Numbered from the stretch's first letter, positions 36,262 to 45,290 are shown. The stretch is DNA of 64,000 nt from Micromonospora sp. M71_S20 (GCF_003664255.1 NZ_RCCV01000001.1:3100001-3164000), one strand, 5' to 3'. Program-made: numbers and translations. The notes: a model not told the origin generated them from the letters alone.

Positions 36262-36557
36262 GGTTCGAACCGACCTTCCTGGTCACCGCCACGTTCGCCG
36301 CCGACGCCGCCGTCCGGCGCGAACCCCACCGGCAGGCGCACCTCGCCCGCGTCGAGTCCCTGCTCGCCGACGGCACCGCCCTGCTCGCCGGAGCCCGGGC
36401 CGACCTCGGCGCCTCCGTCCTCGTCCTGCGGGCCGCCGACGCCGGCGCCGCCCGCGAGCTGTGCGAACAGGATCCCTACTGGCGGCACGGGGTGTGGACG
36501 GCCATCGAGGTGGCCGACTACCTGGCCGCCGTCCCGCCACCTGACGGAAGGTCATGA
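36258..36557 (+). CDS. YCII-like small protein
   Basis: 99 residues of the YCII/dimeric alpha-beta-barrel type: FLVTATF, REPHRQAHLARVESL (His region), GTALLAGA, and a late EQDPYWRHGVWTAIEVADYL that fits the family's D-P-y-x-x-x-G. Such proteins are small dehydrochlorinase-like or isomerase-like enzymes. GTG overlaps the regulator stop; its stop overlaps the next ATG. Confidence 0.65.
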   Translation: MRFEPTFLVTATFAADAAVRREPHRQAHLARVESLLADGTALLAGARADLGASVLVLRAADAGAARELCEQDPYWRHGVWTAIEVADYLAAVPPPDGRS

Positions 36558-38134
36558 TGTCGCAGTACCGCCAGATCACCGGAATCCGGGTGCGGGGCGC
36601 CGCGTCCGCGCCGTACGCCGCCCGGCTGCTGACCGAGGCATGGGGGGAGAACCCCGAGGGAGTCACCGTCGACCTCGACGTCGACCCGGCGCTTCCCGAG
36701 GGCGGCTACCGCATCGAGGTGCCCGGACAGGGCGACATCCGGCTCACCGGCGACCCCTTCGCCGGCCTGATCTACGCCGCTCGGGAGCTGACCGACCTGG
36801 CCACACCGGCCGGTCTTCCCCTGGGCGTGCGCACCGGGGCGCCCGGGCTGCCGCTGCGGACGCTGTGGACCTGGGACCACTCCACCAACTGGGACCTGCG
36901 CCAGCTCGGCCAGCAGGAGATCGGGGCGCTCAACCCGTACGCCAAGGGCGCCGACGCCTTCGGCGCCGACTACCGCCGGCTGGTCGACTTCTGCAGCCGC
37001 GAGCGCATCGGCGGCATCGTGGTCTACGGGCTGCTGCGCGACGCCCACGGCGGCGTCGAGGCGGCCCGCGAGCTGTGCGAGTACGCCAACGCCCGGGGCG
37101 TGCGCATCATCGCCGGCATCGGCGTCAACGCCTACGGCGGCATCTACTTCGACGGCCGGCACCGCTACAACCTCGCCACCTGGCTGCGCCAGCGGCCCGA
37201 CCTGGGCGCGGAGCTGCCGAAGAAGGTCGGCTTCGACATCGACGACTTCGGCGACCTGCACTTCCCGGCCAGCGAGTACATGATGGCCGCCTGCCCCTCG
37301 CAACCGGACAACCTCGCCTGGCACCGGGACGCCGTCGACTGGCTGCTGGACACCCTGCCCGTCGGGGGGATCAACTTCGAGACCGGCGACTACGGCAGCT
37401 GCGCCTGCCAGCGCTGCGCGGCCCGCACCGGAGGCGAGCGCACCTCCTGGTCGTACGAGGCGATGCGGTCGGTCTACCCCACCCTGCTGGAGACCGCCCG
37501 CCGCAAGGGCCCGGCGGGGGTGCCGCTGCGGCACCTGGTCGAGGTCTACTGGGACAACATCTTCGACCTCGACGCGCAGAAGCCGCTGGCTGAACTGCCC
37601 GACGACGTGGCCTACCAGTACTGCGTCAACCGGGGCTTCTGGTACGAGAACCGGCACCGGCTCACCGCCGCACACGTCGACCGGCTCCCGCACACCACCA
37701 ACGTGCTGCGCACCCACGCCGGCTCCCAGTGGAACCGGCAGCGGCACTCCTGGGTGCCGGACATGTACGCCGACATGGGTATCCGGGCCGGCGGCGCCGG
37801 GATGCGCGGGCTGACGATCTTCGCCGAGGCGTCGGCGTACCACCCGACCAACGAGATCAGCTACCTGGCGTACGCCCGCTTCACCTGGAATCCCGACCTG
37901 GCCTGGGCGGACTTCTGGCGCGACGAGGTGGCTCCCCGCTTCGGCGGCGCGGCGGAGGCCGAGGCGTTCCGCGACGGCGCGGCCGTACTGGACGACGACT
38001 CGGCGACGGCGGCCGCCCTCGTCGCGGTCCGCGAGGACGCCCTGGCGATGGTCGCCGCCACCGGTGGCGAGGTGCAGCGCCGGTGGCTGTGGCTGGCCGA
38101 GCGGGCCACCCGCCACGCCCACTCCGCCGGCTGA
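36554..38134 (+). CDS. GH20/alpha-glucuronidase-like glycoside hydrolase
   Basis: 526 residues, no signal peptide, so it acts inside the cell. The first ~110 residues form the small alpha/beta domain seen before GH20 and GH67 barrels (LPEGGYRIEV... FAGLIYAARELTDL). The barrel follows with LRTLWTWDHSTNWD, ANARGVRIIAGIGVNAYGG, and NFETGDYGSCACQRC (acidic pair plus CxxC-like cysteines, about 274-288). Sugar-island context suggests hydrolysis of an imported glycoside; the exact family and linkage are not certain. ATG at 36554 overlaps the YCII stop; ATG 36557 is equally close. Confidence 0.65.
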   Translation: MMSQYRQITGIRVRGAASAPYAARLLTEAWGENPEGVTVDLDVDPALPEGGYRIEVPGQGDIRLTGDPFAGLIYAARELTDLATPAGLPLGVRTGAPGLPLRTLWTWDHSTNWDLRQLGQQEIGALNPYAKGADAFGADYRRLVDFCSRERIGGIVVYGLLRDAHGGVEAARELCEYANARGVRIIAGIGVNAYGGIYFDGRHRYNLATWLRQRPDLGAELPKKVGFDIDDFGDLHFPASEYMMAACPSQPDNLAWHRDAVDWLLDTLPVGGINFETGDYGSCACQRCAARTGGERTSWSYEAMRSVYPTLLETARRKGPAGVPLRHLVEVYWDNIFDLDAQKPLAELPDDVAYQYCVNRGFWYENRHRLTAAHVDRLPHTTNVLRTHAGSQWNRQRHSWVPDMYADMGIRAGGAGMRGLTIFAEASAYHPTNEISYLAYARFTWNPDLAWADFWRDEVAPRFGGAAEAEAFRDGAAVLDDDSATAAALVAVREDALAMVAATGGEVQRRWLWLAERATRHAHSAG

Positions 38135-38464
38135 TCCCGCCACGGCCCCGCCGGCGGCAACCGGCTCGGCCGGCCGTCCCGCCGTGGGCGGGGCCCGGCG
38201 CAGGTGCTCGCGGCACTGCCGATGGAACGGAACCGGCGCGGCCGGGGACCTGACCGGTACGCCAGGCGGCCCCGCTGTGACGTCAACGGCCGCGCCGTCG
38301 CTGTAGAGAGCGAGCCGATGACGGTCGGCTGCCGGCGGGTGTCCCCGTTCCGTCGAATGTGAAAACCACCCCAACCTTTCTCGCAAACATTGCGATCGGT
38401 CGAAGACGATGGTTGACTGCTCCATCGTGTCAGAACGCGTGAAAACCGATAGGTCGGGAACTTC
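38135..38464. other. Intergenic region before the conservon
   Basis: About 330 bases. The first two thirds are GC-rich with no clear ORF; the last 120 bases are noticeably more AT-rich (TGAAAACC, TTGACT at 38413, GAAAACC again at 38441) and probably hold the conservon promoter. TTGACT has no well-spaced -10 partner, so I do not call a promoter. The repeat of GTGAAAACC at 38359 and 38440 may be a regulatory direct repeat. Confidence 0.4.
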
Positions 38465-39730
38465 GTGAAACACGACGTAATGACAACGCCGCATCCCGAA
38501 GGCCGACGCCGGGTGACCTGGCGGCAGCGGATGGCTCGCTTGCTGGATCCGACGGCCGCGCAGTGGGCGATCACGCGGGAGGAACCGCCGTCACCACGGC
38601 GGCCGTCGTCCACACCGGAGCAGGCCGAGAACCTGTGGCCGGCGATCTGCGAGCAGTTCGCGTTGCGCATCCTCGCCTCGGCCTACCAGATGGGCAGTCA
38701 CCTCGAGGCCGTGGAGGCCGACGAACAGGATCCGGAGCGGCTCGAGAGGCTCTACCGCATCGACCACGCGAACACCCGCATCCGCCGCCACGCGGAGAAC
38801 CTGCAGGTCCTCCTGGGCCGACGCGTCGAGGACGCCAACCCGCAGAAGGTCGCGTTGGTGGACGTGATCCGGGCCGCGAGCTCGGCGGTCGAACACTACC
38901 CCCGCATCCGGGTCGGACACGTGGTGAGCCTCGGGATCGTGGAGTTCGCCGCCGACGACGTGATCCGGGTGCTCACCGAACTGTTGGACAACGCGACCCG
39001 CTTCTCGCCGCCCACCTCCTCCGTGATCGTCTCCGGGTACGTCACGGAGGCCGGTGGCGTGCTGCTCCGTCTCGAGGACTCCGGCGTCGGCGTCAAGCCC
39101 GACCAGCTCGGGGCGCTCAACGCCATGCTCGCCGGCAACGCGTCCGCCCCGGCAGCGGTCAACCCCGCGGCGCACCTGGGCCTCGTTGTCGTCTCGCACC
39201 TGGCCCGCGCCCACCATCTGCGGGTGAACCTGACCAACCGGCCATCGGGCGGCACCACCGCGACCGTGCTGGTTCCCGGGGCGTTGCTGTGCGAGATGAC
39301 GCCCGCGGCCCGGCCGGGACCCGCGCCGTCCCCACCGTTCGAGACGCAGCGCCCCGTGCCGCCCGATCGGCCGTCGGCGCAGGACGGCGGCCGCCGAGGA
39401 GTGGCGCAGGCACCAGCCGCCGACGCCCGTGCGCAGACGCCGACGTCGCGCCTGACGCTCGTGCACGGCCAGCCCACGGGGGACAGCCGCGGCCCCGCCC
39501 CACGTCAGCCGGCTGCCAGCGGCAGCGGCCTTCCCCGACGCGTACGCGCGAGTGTGCGCGCGGACGGGCCGCCTGGCGGCGGTAGCCGGTCGCCGGGGCC
39601 CGAAGCGCCACCGCCGCGGGCATCCTCGTCGGACCGCGACAGCTGGCCGGACGAGACGGCGGCTTTCGCGGCCGGAATCGCCGACGCGCAGGCACCTACG
39701 AGCACGCAACCCCAAGGACAACTGCCATGA
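38465..39730 (+). CDS. Conservon CvnA-like kinase/ATPase without a membrane sensor
   Basis: 421 residues. It has the CvnA-type phosphoacceptor helix RIDHANTRIRRHAENL (about 99-114) and an HATPase_c domain: ELLDNATRFSPP (N box), DSGVGVKP (G1) and LGLVVVSHLARAH (G2). The tail (from about 275) is Pro/Arg-rich. Classic CvnA proteins carry an N-terminal membrane sensor; this one starts about 100 residues before the H-box-like helix, with no transmembrane segment. GTG 38465 has GGGA upstream; ATG 38480 lacks a ribosome binding site. It overlaps the roadblock gene by four bases. Confidence 0.85.
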   Translation: MKHDVMTTPHPEGRRRVTWRQRMARLLDPTAAQWAITREEPPSPRRPSSTPEQAENLWPAICEQFALRILASAYQMGSHLEAVEADEQDPERLERLYRIDHANTRIRRHAENLQVLLGRRVEDANPQKVALVDVIRAASSAVEHYPRIRVGHVVSLGIVEFAADDVIRVLTELLDNATRFSPPTSSVIVSGYVTEAGGVLLRLEDSGVGVKPDQLGALNAMLAGNASAPAAVNPAAHLGLVVVSHLARAHHLRVNLTNRPSGGTTATVLVPGALLCEMTPAARPGPAPSPPFETQRPVPPDRPSAQDGGRRGVAQAPAADARAQTPTSRLTLVHGQPTGDSRGPAPRQPAASGSGLPRRVRASVRADGPPGGGSRSPGPEAPPPRASSSDRDSWPDETAAFAAGIADAQAPTSTQPQGQLP

Positions 39731-40191
39731 CCTACCCGAACAGCGGCAGCGGCGGACCACAGGCCGGCCACCCCGGCCATCAGGACTTCGCGTGGCTGGT
39801 GAGCCAGTTCGCCGACGAGGTGCCCGGCGTCACCCACGCACTGATCGTGTCCCTCGACGGTCTGCAGCTCGCGGCCTCCCGCGGGATCTCCCGGGACCTG
39901 GGGGACCAGCTCGCCGCGTTGACCGCCGGACTGCTCAGCATGGCCGACCGCAGCGCCGACCTGCTCGACCTCGGCGCGTCGGAGTACCTGACGGTCCGAC
40001 TGCCGCGCGGACACCTGATGTTCATGCGGGTCGGCGAGTCGGCGGGGCTGACCGTGGCCGCCGCCGCCGGCTGCGACCTGCGGGTCGTCTCCTACCACAT
40101 GGCGCAGTTCGTGGGAGCCGTCGGGCACGTGCTCACCCCGCAGTTCCGCAACGAGCTGCACCGCCTCACCGCCAGCCAGTCACCCCGCTAG
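39727..40191 (+). CDS. Roadblock/LC7 protein, conservon CvnB-like
   Basis: 154 residues with the roadblock fold: FAWLVSQFADEVPGVTHALIVSLDGL at the start and YLTVRLPRGHLMFMRVG in the middle. In conservons this protein is a likely GTPase-activating partner of the Ras-like protein. ATG overlaps the kinase stop (ATGA). Confidence 0.9.
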   Translation: MTYPNSGSGGPQAGHPGHQDFAWLVSQFADEVPGVTHALIVSLDGLQLAASRGISRDLGDQLAALTAGLLSMADRSADLLDLGASEYLTVRLPRGHLMFMRVGESAGLTVAAAAGCDLRVVSYHMAQFVGAVGHVLTPQFRNELHRLTASQSPR

Positions 40192-40214
40192 TGTCCGGAG
40201 CCGAGGGAGTGAAC

Positions 40215-40559
40215 GTGCCCACCACGTACTGGAAGGTGCGGCCCTACGTCTTGACCGGGGGGCGCACCCGCACCCGGCAGCCCTTGCTGGTGCACACCCT
40301 GGTGTCGGTGCCGTACTACGACGCCGTCTTCGCCTCCGGTCTGCTGCCGGAGGCGCGGACGCTGTACGAGCAGGCCAGGAGCATGCGGTCCGTTGCCGAG
40401 CTGTCGGCGGTGTGCGGCACGTCGTTGGGTGTGACCCGCGTGGTGATCGACGATCTCGCCGCCACCGACCGGCTGCAGATCCACGCCGACCCCTACACCT
40501 CCCCATTCGACGACCGCCTTCTGGAGAGACTGCGCGATGGCCTTCGCCAGCTTGCCTGA
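40215..40559 (+). CDS. DUF742 protein, conservon CvnC-like
   Basis: 114 residues; RPYVLTGGRTRTRQPLLVHTLVS is the DUF742 hallmark, followed by a winged-helix-like region (ELSAVCGTSLGVTRVVIDDLA). GTG 40215 is picked for its GAGGGA 6 bases upstream; GTG 40191, overlapping the TAG of the roadblock gene, is possible. Overlaps the GTPase gene by 23 bases. Confidence 0.85.
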   Translation: MPTTYWKVRPYVLTGGRTRTRQPLLVHTLVSVPYYDAVFASGLLPEARTLYEQARSMRSVAELSAVCGTSLGVTRVVIDDLAATDRLQIHADPYTSPFDDRLLERLRDGLRQLA

Positions 40560-41142
40560 CAGCCCCCTGGTGACCTCCGCGAAGATCGTCATCGCTGGCG
40601 GCTTCGGGGTCGGCAAGACGACCTGCGTCCGGTCCATCTCGGAGATCCCCCCGATCAACACCGAGGCGTGGATGACGGCGGCGAGCGAGACCGTGGACCG
40701 GCTGGACCCGGGAATCGACAAGACGACCACCACCGTGGCGATGGACTTCGGGCGGCTGACGATCGGCCCGGACCTGGTGCTCTACCTGTTCGGCACGCCT
40801 GGCCAGCCACGGTTCTGGCCGATGTGGGACGACCTCTGCCGGGGGGCGGTCGGAGCGCTGGTCCTGGCCGACACGCGGAACCTGGAGGCCTCGTTCGCGG
40901 CGGTGAACTACTTCGAACAGGACAGCGATGTGCCGTTCGTGGTCTGCGTCAACCTGTTCGACGGCGCGCTGACGCACCATCTCGAGGACGTCCGCGAAGC
41001 CCTCACGCTCCCCACCGAGGTCCCGCTGATCACCTGCGACGCGCGCGAACCGTCGTCGGTCGCCAGGGCGCTGCTGGCGGTCGTCGAACACACCATGGCA
41101 CGCACCACCGGCCCGGTCCCGGGCGCGCTCGCGGTCCGGTAG
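40537..41142 (+). CDS. Ras-like small GTPase, conservon CvnD-like
   Basis: 201 residues. G1 GGFGVGKTT (about 21-29), switch region with TTTTVAMDFG, G3-like FGTPGQPRF (DTxGQ type, Asp replaced by Gly-Thr as in this family), and VNLFDG as the base-specificity loop. It acts as a molecular switch with the three preceding proteins at the membrane or cytoplasm. GGAGAG precedes the ATG. Confidence 0.9.
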   Translation: MAFASLPDSPLVTSAKIVIAGGFGVGKTTCVRSISEIPPINTEAWMTAASETVDRLDPGIDKTTTTVAMDFGRLTIGPDLVLYLFGTPGQPRFWPMWDDLCRGAVGALVLADTRNLEASFAAVNYFEQDSDVPFVVCVNLFDGALTHHLEDVREALTLPTEVPLITCDAREPSSVARALLAVVEHTMARTTGPVPGALAVR

Positions 41143-41164
41143 CTCACATCGCTGGAGGCATCAC

Positions 41165-42406
41165 ATGCGCAGAGTTCTTATCGTGGGAGCTGGTCAGTCG
41201 GGGCTGCAGCTCGGCCTGAGCCTGCTCGCCGAAGGGTACGAAGTGACCATCATGTCGGCGCGTACGCCCGACGAGATCCGTCGTGGCTGGGTGATGAGCA
41301 CGCAGGCCATGTTCTCCGCCGCCCTGGACACCGAACGCCAGTACGGGCTGAACCTCTGGCAGGAGCAGTCGCCGCGCATCGAGGGGCTGCACGTGTCCCT
41401 GTCAGCCCCGCCCGGCCAACGCGCCCTGCGCATCCCCTGCCCCTTGGACCGCTACGCGCAGAGCACCGACCAGCGGCTGAAGATGGCTGCCTGGCTGGAG
41501 CTGTTCGAGCAGCGCGGCGGCACCGTCCACTACCAGGGGGTGACGACCGCCGACCTGGACGGGCTGACCCGGCTCGGCCGCTACGACCTGACCATCGTCG
41601 CGGCCGGTAAGGGCGACCTCGTGGGCGTCTTCGACCGGGACCCGCAACGATCGGTGTACACCGCGCCCCAGCGAGGGCTCGCCGTCGCCTACGTGCACGG
41701 CATGACGCCGGACCCGCTGTGGCCGGTGCCGCACGTCAGCTTCAACGCGGTGCCGGGGCTGGGGGAGCTGTTCGTCATTCCCGGGCTGACCCTGTCCGGG
41801 CCATGCGAGATCCTCTTCTGGGAGGCGGTGCCCGACGGCCCGCTCGACCTGTGGAAGGAGCGGCGTGATCCGGCGGAGCATCTCAAGCTGACCCTCGAGC
41901 TGGTGCGGCAGTACACGCCCTGGATCCACGAGCGGTGTGCCGACGTCGAGCTGACGGACGGGCGGGCCACCCTGTCGGGCCGGTACACGCCGACCGTCCG
42001 CCGCCCGGTGGCGAAGCTGCCCTCGGGCGGACTCGTGCTGGGTATGGCGGACGTCGTGGTCGCCAACGACCCCATCACCGGTCAAGGCAGCAACACCGCG
42101 GCGAAGTGTGCCTCCTCGTACCTGGGATCCATTCTGGAGCGCGGTGACCAGCCGTTCGACGGACAGTGGATGACCCAGACCTTCGAGCGGTTCTGGGAGG
42201 GCGCCGGGCAGGCGGTCACCGCCTGGACCAACGCGATGCTCCAGCCGCTGCCGCCGCACGTGCAGCAGATCCTCGGCGCGGCGTCCACCAATCCGACGAT
42301 CGCCCGCCGCTTCGCCAACGGGTTCTCCGACCCGAACGACTTCCAGGACTGGTTCATGACACCCGACGCCGCGGAGCGCTACCTGGCCCTCGTGGCCACC
42401 ACCTGA
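41165..42406 (+). CDS. Styrene/indole monooxygenase (StyA)-like flavoprotein
   Basis: 413 residues. FAD-binding Rossmann start VLIVGAGQSGLQLGLSLL (GxGxxG), GYEVTIMSART, a late GMADVVVANDPITGQGSN that matches the GD/DP...GQG motif of group E flavoprotein monooxygenases. StyA epoxidises styrene or indole using FADH2 from a separate reductase (StyB); no reductase gene is in the window. CTGGAGG 7 bases before the ATG. It is only 22 bases downstream of the GTPase gene and looks co-transcribed with the conservon. Confidence 0.85.
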   Translation: MRRVLIVGAGQSGLQLGLSLLAEGYEVTIMSARTPDEIRRGWVMSTQAMFSAALDTERQYGLNLWQEQSPRIEGLHVSLSAPPGQRALRIPCPLDRYAQSTDQRLKMAAWLELFEQRGGTVHYQGVTTADLDGLTRLGRYDLTIVAAGKGDLVGVFDRDPQRSVYTAPQRGLAVAYVHGMTPDPLWPVPHVSFNAVPGLGELFVIPGLTLSGPCEILFWEAVPDGPLDLWKERRDPAEHLKLTLELVRQYTPWIHERCADVELTDGRATLSGRYTPTVRRPVAKLPSGGLVLGMADVVVANDPITGQGSNTAAKCASSYLGSILERGDQPFDGQWMTQTFERFWEGAGQAVTAWTNAMLQPLPPHVQQILGAASTNPTIARRFANGFSDPNDFQDWFMTPDAAERYLALVATT

Positions 42407-42584
42407 TCCGGCCAGCTCTCGGCACCACCCTCTCCGACGAAAGCTGTCCACAGCGGAGGCCATCACCCGGTCGCGGACGGGTGGCAGGGACAACCTCGCC
42501 CGCGGCTCCGTCGGGGGTAGCGACCCGGCTGGCGCGGAATCGCCGGCGGGTTCGGGCGTCCCGGCCCGGCGGGCACGCATGCGG

Positions 42585-43412
42585 TCAGGACCTCCGGGCG
42601 GTGGTGGCGCCGAGGGCGGTCTGGACCATGCCGGCGTACCCGACGTGGCCGGCGCGGTTGGGGTGGTACGACTCGCCGAGCGGGTTCGAGGTGCCGTTGA
42701 GCCACTCGACGTCGTCGCAGACGGCGTGGCCGGTGAACGGGCCCCGGGCGTCGACGAAGGTGAAGCCGTGGGCGACAGCCCGGCTCCGGATGGTCGTGGC
42801 GAGCAGGTCCGCGGCGGCGTTCAGTTCGGCCTGCTCGCCGGGGGAGATCCTCGCGATGAGGTTGCACTCCTCGCCGTTGAACAGCCTCGGGTAGCCGACC
42901 ACCGCGACCCGGGCGTTCGGGGCGAGGCTGCGGATCCGGGAGTAGAGCTGGTCCAGCCGGCCCGGAAGGATGTTGCGGATCTGGTTCTCCGCGTTGTCGA
43001 TCTGGGACCAGCAGGTGGCGGGCCAGGGCAGCGCGCACTGCAGGATCACCGACGACCAGCCGATGTCGTTGCCGCCGGCGGACACCGTGACGTGGTTCGT
43101 CGACGCGGTCAGGCTGCCCAGCTGTCCGGTCAGCACGCCGGAGACCGTCGCGCCGGCGCAGGCCGGGAAGGTGAGGGTGGCGCCGAGCCGGGCGGCGCTC
43201 AGGACCGGATAGGAGTGCCTGGAGCGCTGGCACGAGCCGCTGTCGGGGTAGTACTCCCGGGTCCCGGTGCCCGAGGCGTACGAGTCGCCGAGTGCGGTGT
43301 AGGTCGGGGCGGCGGCCTGGGCGGGTGCGGCGGCCAAGCCGACGGTGAGCGTGGTGACCATGGGCAGGACGATCGCGGCGAGGGTGGACGCCGCACGACG
43401 GGACAACGACAC
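42585..43412 (-). CDS. Secreted SGNH/GDSL esterase or lipase
   Basis: 275 residues. A signal peptide (RRAASTLAAIVLPMVTTLTVGLAAAPAQAA) precedes the GDSL blocks: ALGDSYASGTG (catalytic Ser), SAGGNDIGW (block III) and SYHPNRAGH (catalytic Asp-equivalent/His block V). Cysteine pairs suggest disulphides, as in the extracellular Streptomyces GDSL lipases. GTG 43412 has TTGGAGC before it; ATG 43427 is also possible. Convergent with the StyA-like gene across about 180 bases with no strong hairpin found. Confidence 0.85.
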   Translation of the reverse strand: MSLSRRAASTLAAIVLPMVTTLTVGLAAAPAQAAAPTYTALGDSYASGTGTREYYPDSGSCQRSRHSYPVLSAARLGATLTFPACAGATVSGVLTGQLGSLTASTNHVTVSAGGNDIGWSSVILQCALPWPATCWSQIDNAENQIRNILPGRLDQLYSRIRSLAPNARVAVVGYPRLFNGEECNLIARISPGEQAELNAAADLLATTIRSRAVAHGFTFVDARGPFTGHAVCDDVEWLNGTSNPLGESYHPNRAGHVGYAGMVQTALGATTARRS

Positions 43413-43549
43413 GGACGCTCCAAACATCGAAGACGATGGATCCCAGATTGGCAGAAGCCTGCGTAGGGCGGAAGTGGCCGCGTAGAGATCCTTCAGATTT
43501 GTCCGGCACCGCATCGGTCGTACGCCGGTGGGTTCGCCGCTCTGGTGGG

Positions 43550-44314
43550 TCAGTCGCCCCAGGCGTTGGAGTCCAGGAGCATGTCCCAGGTCAGGTAGGG
43601 CAGCTCGGGGTGGCGCTGGTGCAGGATCTCGCCGGGAAGGGTGGCGGCCGGTGCCTTGCGGGGATTGGTGAGTGCCTGCGCCACGATCGCGTCGGTGACG
43701 GCCCGGGCGCCGCCGAGGCGGGGAAGGAGCCGGTGGACGCGGTCGGCGTAGTCGGGGGGCACCGGGCTGTTGGTGCCCATGAGGTCGACGCTGATCCCGG
43801 TCTGGGCGATGCCGATCTCCGGCGGGCGGCGCCGCTGGAAGACGGGTGAGTCGCGGAAGCTGCGCGTGGTGTGCATGGCGATCGCGTCCCACACGGTGTC
43901 GACCCGGTGGTCGGTGACACCCCGCTGTTCGAGGAACCGGGCGGCGAAGTCGGCGCCGTCCATCTCGAACCGCTGGTCGGAGTTGGCGTGCGCCGTCAGG
44001 CCCATGTCGTGCAGGGCGCAGATCAGGAACACGACCTCCTCGTCGTAGTCGCGGCCGGGCAGCCGACCGGCCCGCGCGGCGGCCTCGCGGGCGAACAGGA
44101 AGCTGCGCAGGCTGTGGTTGCGCAGGTAGACCTCCTGCGTCTCGCCGATCAGCCGGGCCGCCTCGCGGGCCAGCCGGGTCGACGGGAAGGGCAGGTCGGC
44201 GTCCGGTCCACCGTGGGCGGCGGCCGCAGCGGCGGGCACCAGCCCGGTGATCATGCCGGCGCCGGCGGCCAGGCCGGCGCCGAGGGCGGTTCGCCGCGAG
44301 AGGGAAGGCGTCAC
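43550..44314 (-). CDS. Exported HD-domain protein, cyanamide-hydratase-like
   Basis: 254 residues. N-terminus SLSRRTALGAGLAAGAGM is a twin-arginine-type signal. The HD metal motif appears as LRNHSLRSFLF and ALHDMGLTAHA (His-Asp pair near 113), followed by AIAMHTT and QTGISVDLMG, the pattern of HD proteins in the cyanamide hydratase group. GTG 44314 has GATGAGG upstream. It lies 7 bases after the stop of the AraC/DJ-1 regulator, so they share an operon. Substrate uncertain. Confidence 0.75.
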   Translation of the reverse strand: MTPSLSRRTALGAGLAAGAGMITGLVPAAAAAAHGGPDADLPFPSTRLAREAARLIGETQEVYLRNHSLRSFLFAREAAARAGRLPGRDYDEEVVFLICALHDMGLTAHANSDQRFEMDGADFAARFLEQRGVTDHRVDTVWDAIAMHTTRSFRDSPVFQRRRPPEIGIAQTGISVDLMGTNSPVPPDYADRVHRLLPRLGGARAVTDAIVAQALTNPRKAPAATLPGEILHQRHPELPYLTWDMLLDSNAWGD

Positions 44315-44321
44315 GGGTACC

Positions 44322-45290
44322 TCATCTTTCGGGTGTCGGGTGCGCGGACCGGAAGCGTTGGCGGTACTCGGCCGGGGTGATGCCGATGCCGCGCAGGAAC
44401 GCGCGGCGCATGCTGTCGTCCGAGCCGAAGCCGCAGGCACGGGCGATGCGGGTCACCCCGTCGTGGGTGGCTTCGAGCAGGGTCTTCGCGGCCTCGACCC
44501 GGACCCGCTCGACGTACCGGATGGGGGTCGTCCCGACCGTGTGGCGGAACAGGCGCGTGAGGTGCCGTTCGCTGACCGACGCGTGCGCCGCCATCGTGGC
44601 GAGCGTGTGCGGTGCGGCCGGGTCGGCGGCGACGGCGTCCAGCACGCGGCGCAGCGCGCTGCCGGGAACGGCCGTGGTGCTGCCGCGGACGGTGAACTGG
44701 GACTGGCCGCCGGGGCGGTGCAGGAAGACCACGAGGTACTTGGCGGTGGTGCGGGCGCGCTCCGGCCCGTGGTCCTCCTCGACCAGCGTCAACGTCAGGT
44801 CGATGCCCGCGGTCACGCCGGCCGAGGTGAACAGCGGACCGTCGCGCACGTAGAGGGCGTCGGGCCGGACGCGGACCGCGGGAAACCGCGCCGCGAGGTC
44901 GGCGCAGGCCGCCCAGTGCGTGGTGGCCCGGCGGCCGTCGAGCAGGCGCGCCGCCGCGAGCAGGAACGCGCCGGTGCAGATGGCCGCCGTGCGACGGGCG
45001 AGCCCGCTGAGGCGGGGGAGTTCGGCGACGAGGGCCGGGGGCGGCTGCGCCGTGGCGAGGGCGTAGCCAGGCACCAGGAGCGTGTCGAAGCGATGCCGCA
45101 CCTGGTGCACGGGCAGCTCCACGTCGAGGGGTACACCCACGTCGGTGCGCACCGCGCGACCGTCCACGGAGGCCAGTCGGACCCGGTAGCCGCCGCTGCC
45201 GTGCAGCACCTGCACGGGCCCCGCCACGTCGAGCAGCACGACGCCGTCGTGCACCATCACGACCACCTCGCGGCTTCCGGGGATCTCCAC
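44322..45290 (-). CDS. GATase1/DJ-1-like AraC-family transcriptional regulator (FtrA type)
   Basis: 322 residues. N-terminal DJ-1/PfpI-like sensing domain with VHDGVVLLDVAGPVQVL, LVPGYA and AAICTGAFLLAAARLLDGRRATTHW (Cys elbow, near 127); C-terminal AraC HTH with ASVSERHLTRLFRHTVGTTP and RACGFGSDDSMRRAFLRGIGITPAEYR. Controls the HD gene directly downstream, which it precedes in the operon. GTG 45290 is taken; ATG 45353 would add 21 residues of unlikely sequence. Confidence 0.85.
   Translation of the reverse strand: MEIPGSREVVVMVHDGVVLLDVAGPVQVLHGSGGYRVRLASVDGRAVRTDVGVPLDVELPVHQVRHRFDTLLVPGYALATAQPPPALVAELPRLSGLARRTAAICTGAFLLAAARLLDGRRATTHWAACADLAARFPAVRVRPDALYVRDGPLFTSAGVTAGIDLTLTLVEEDHGPERARTTAKYLVVFLHRPGGQSQFTVRGSTTAVPGSALRRVLDAVAADPAAPHTLATMAAHASVSERHLTRLFRHTVGTTPIRYVERVRVEAAKTLLEATHDGVTRIARACGFGSDDSMRRAFLRGIGITPAEYRQRFRSAHPTPER

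Noticed and set aside
38413..38455. TTGACT with TAGGTC as a promoter
   Set aside because: Spacing of about 31 bases is too long for a sigma-70 promoter.
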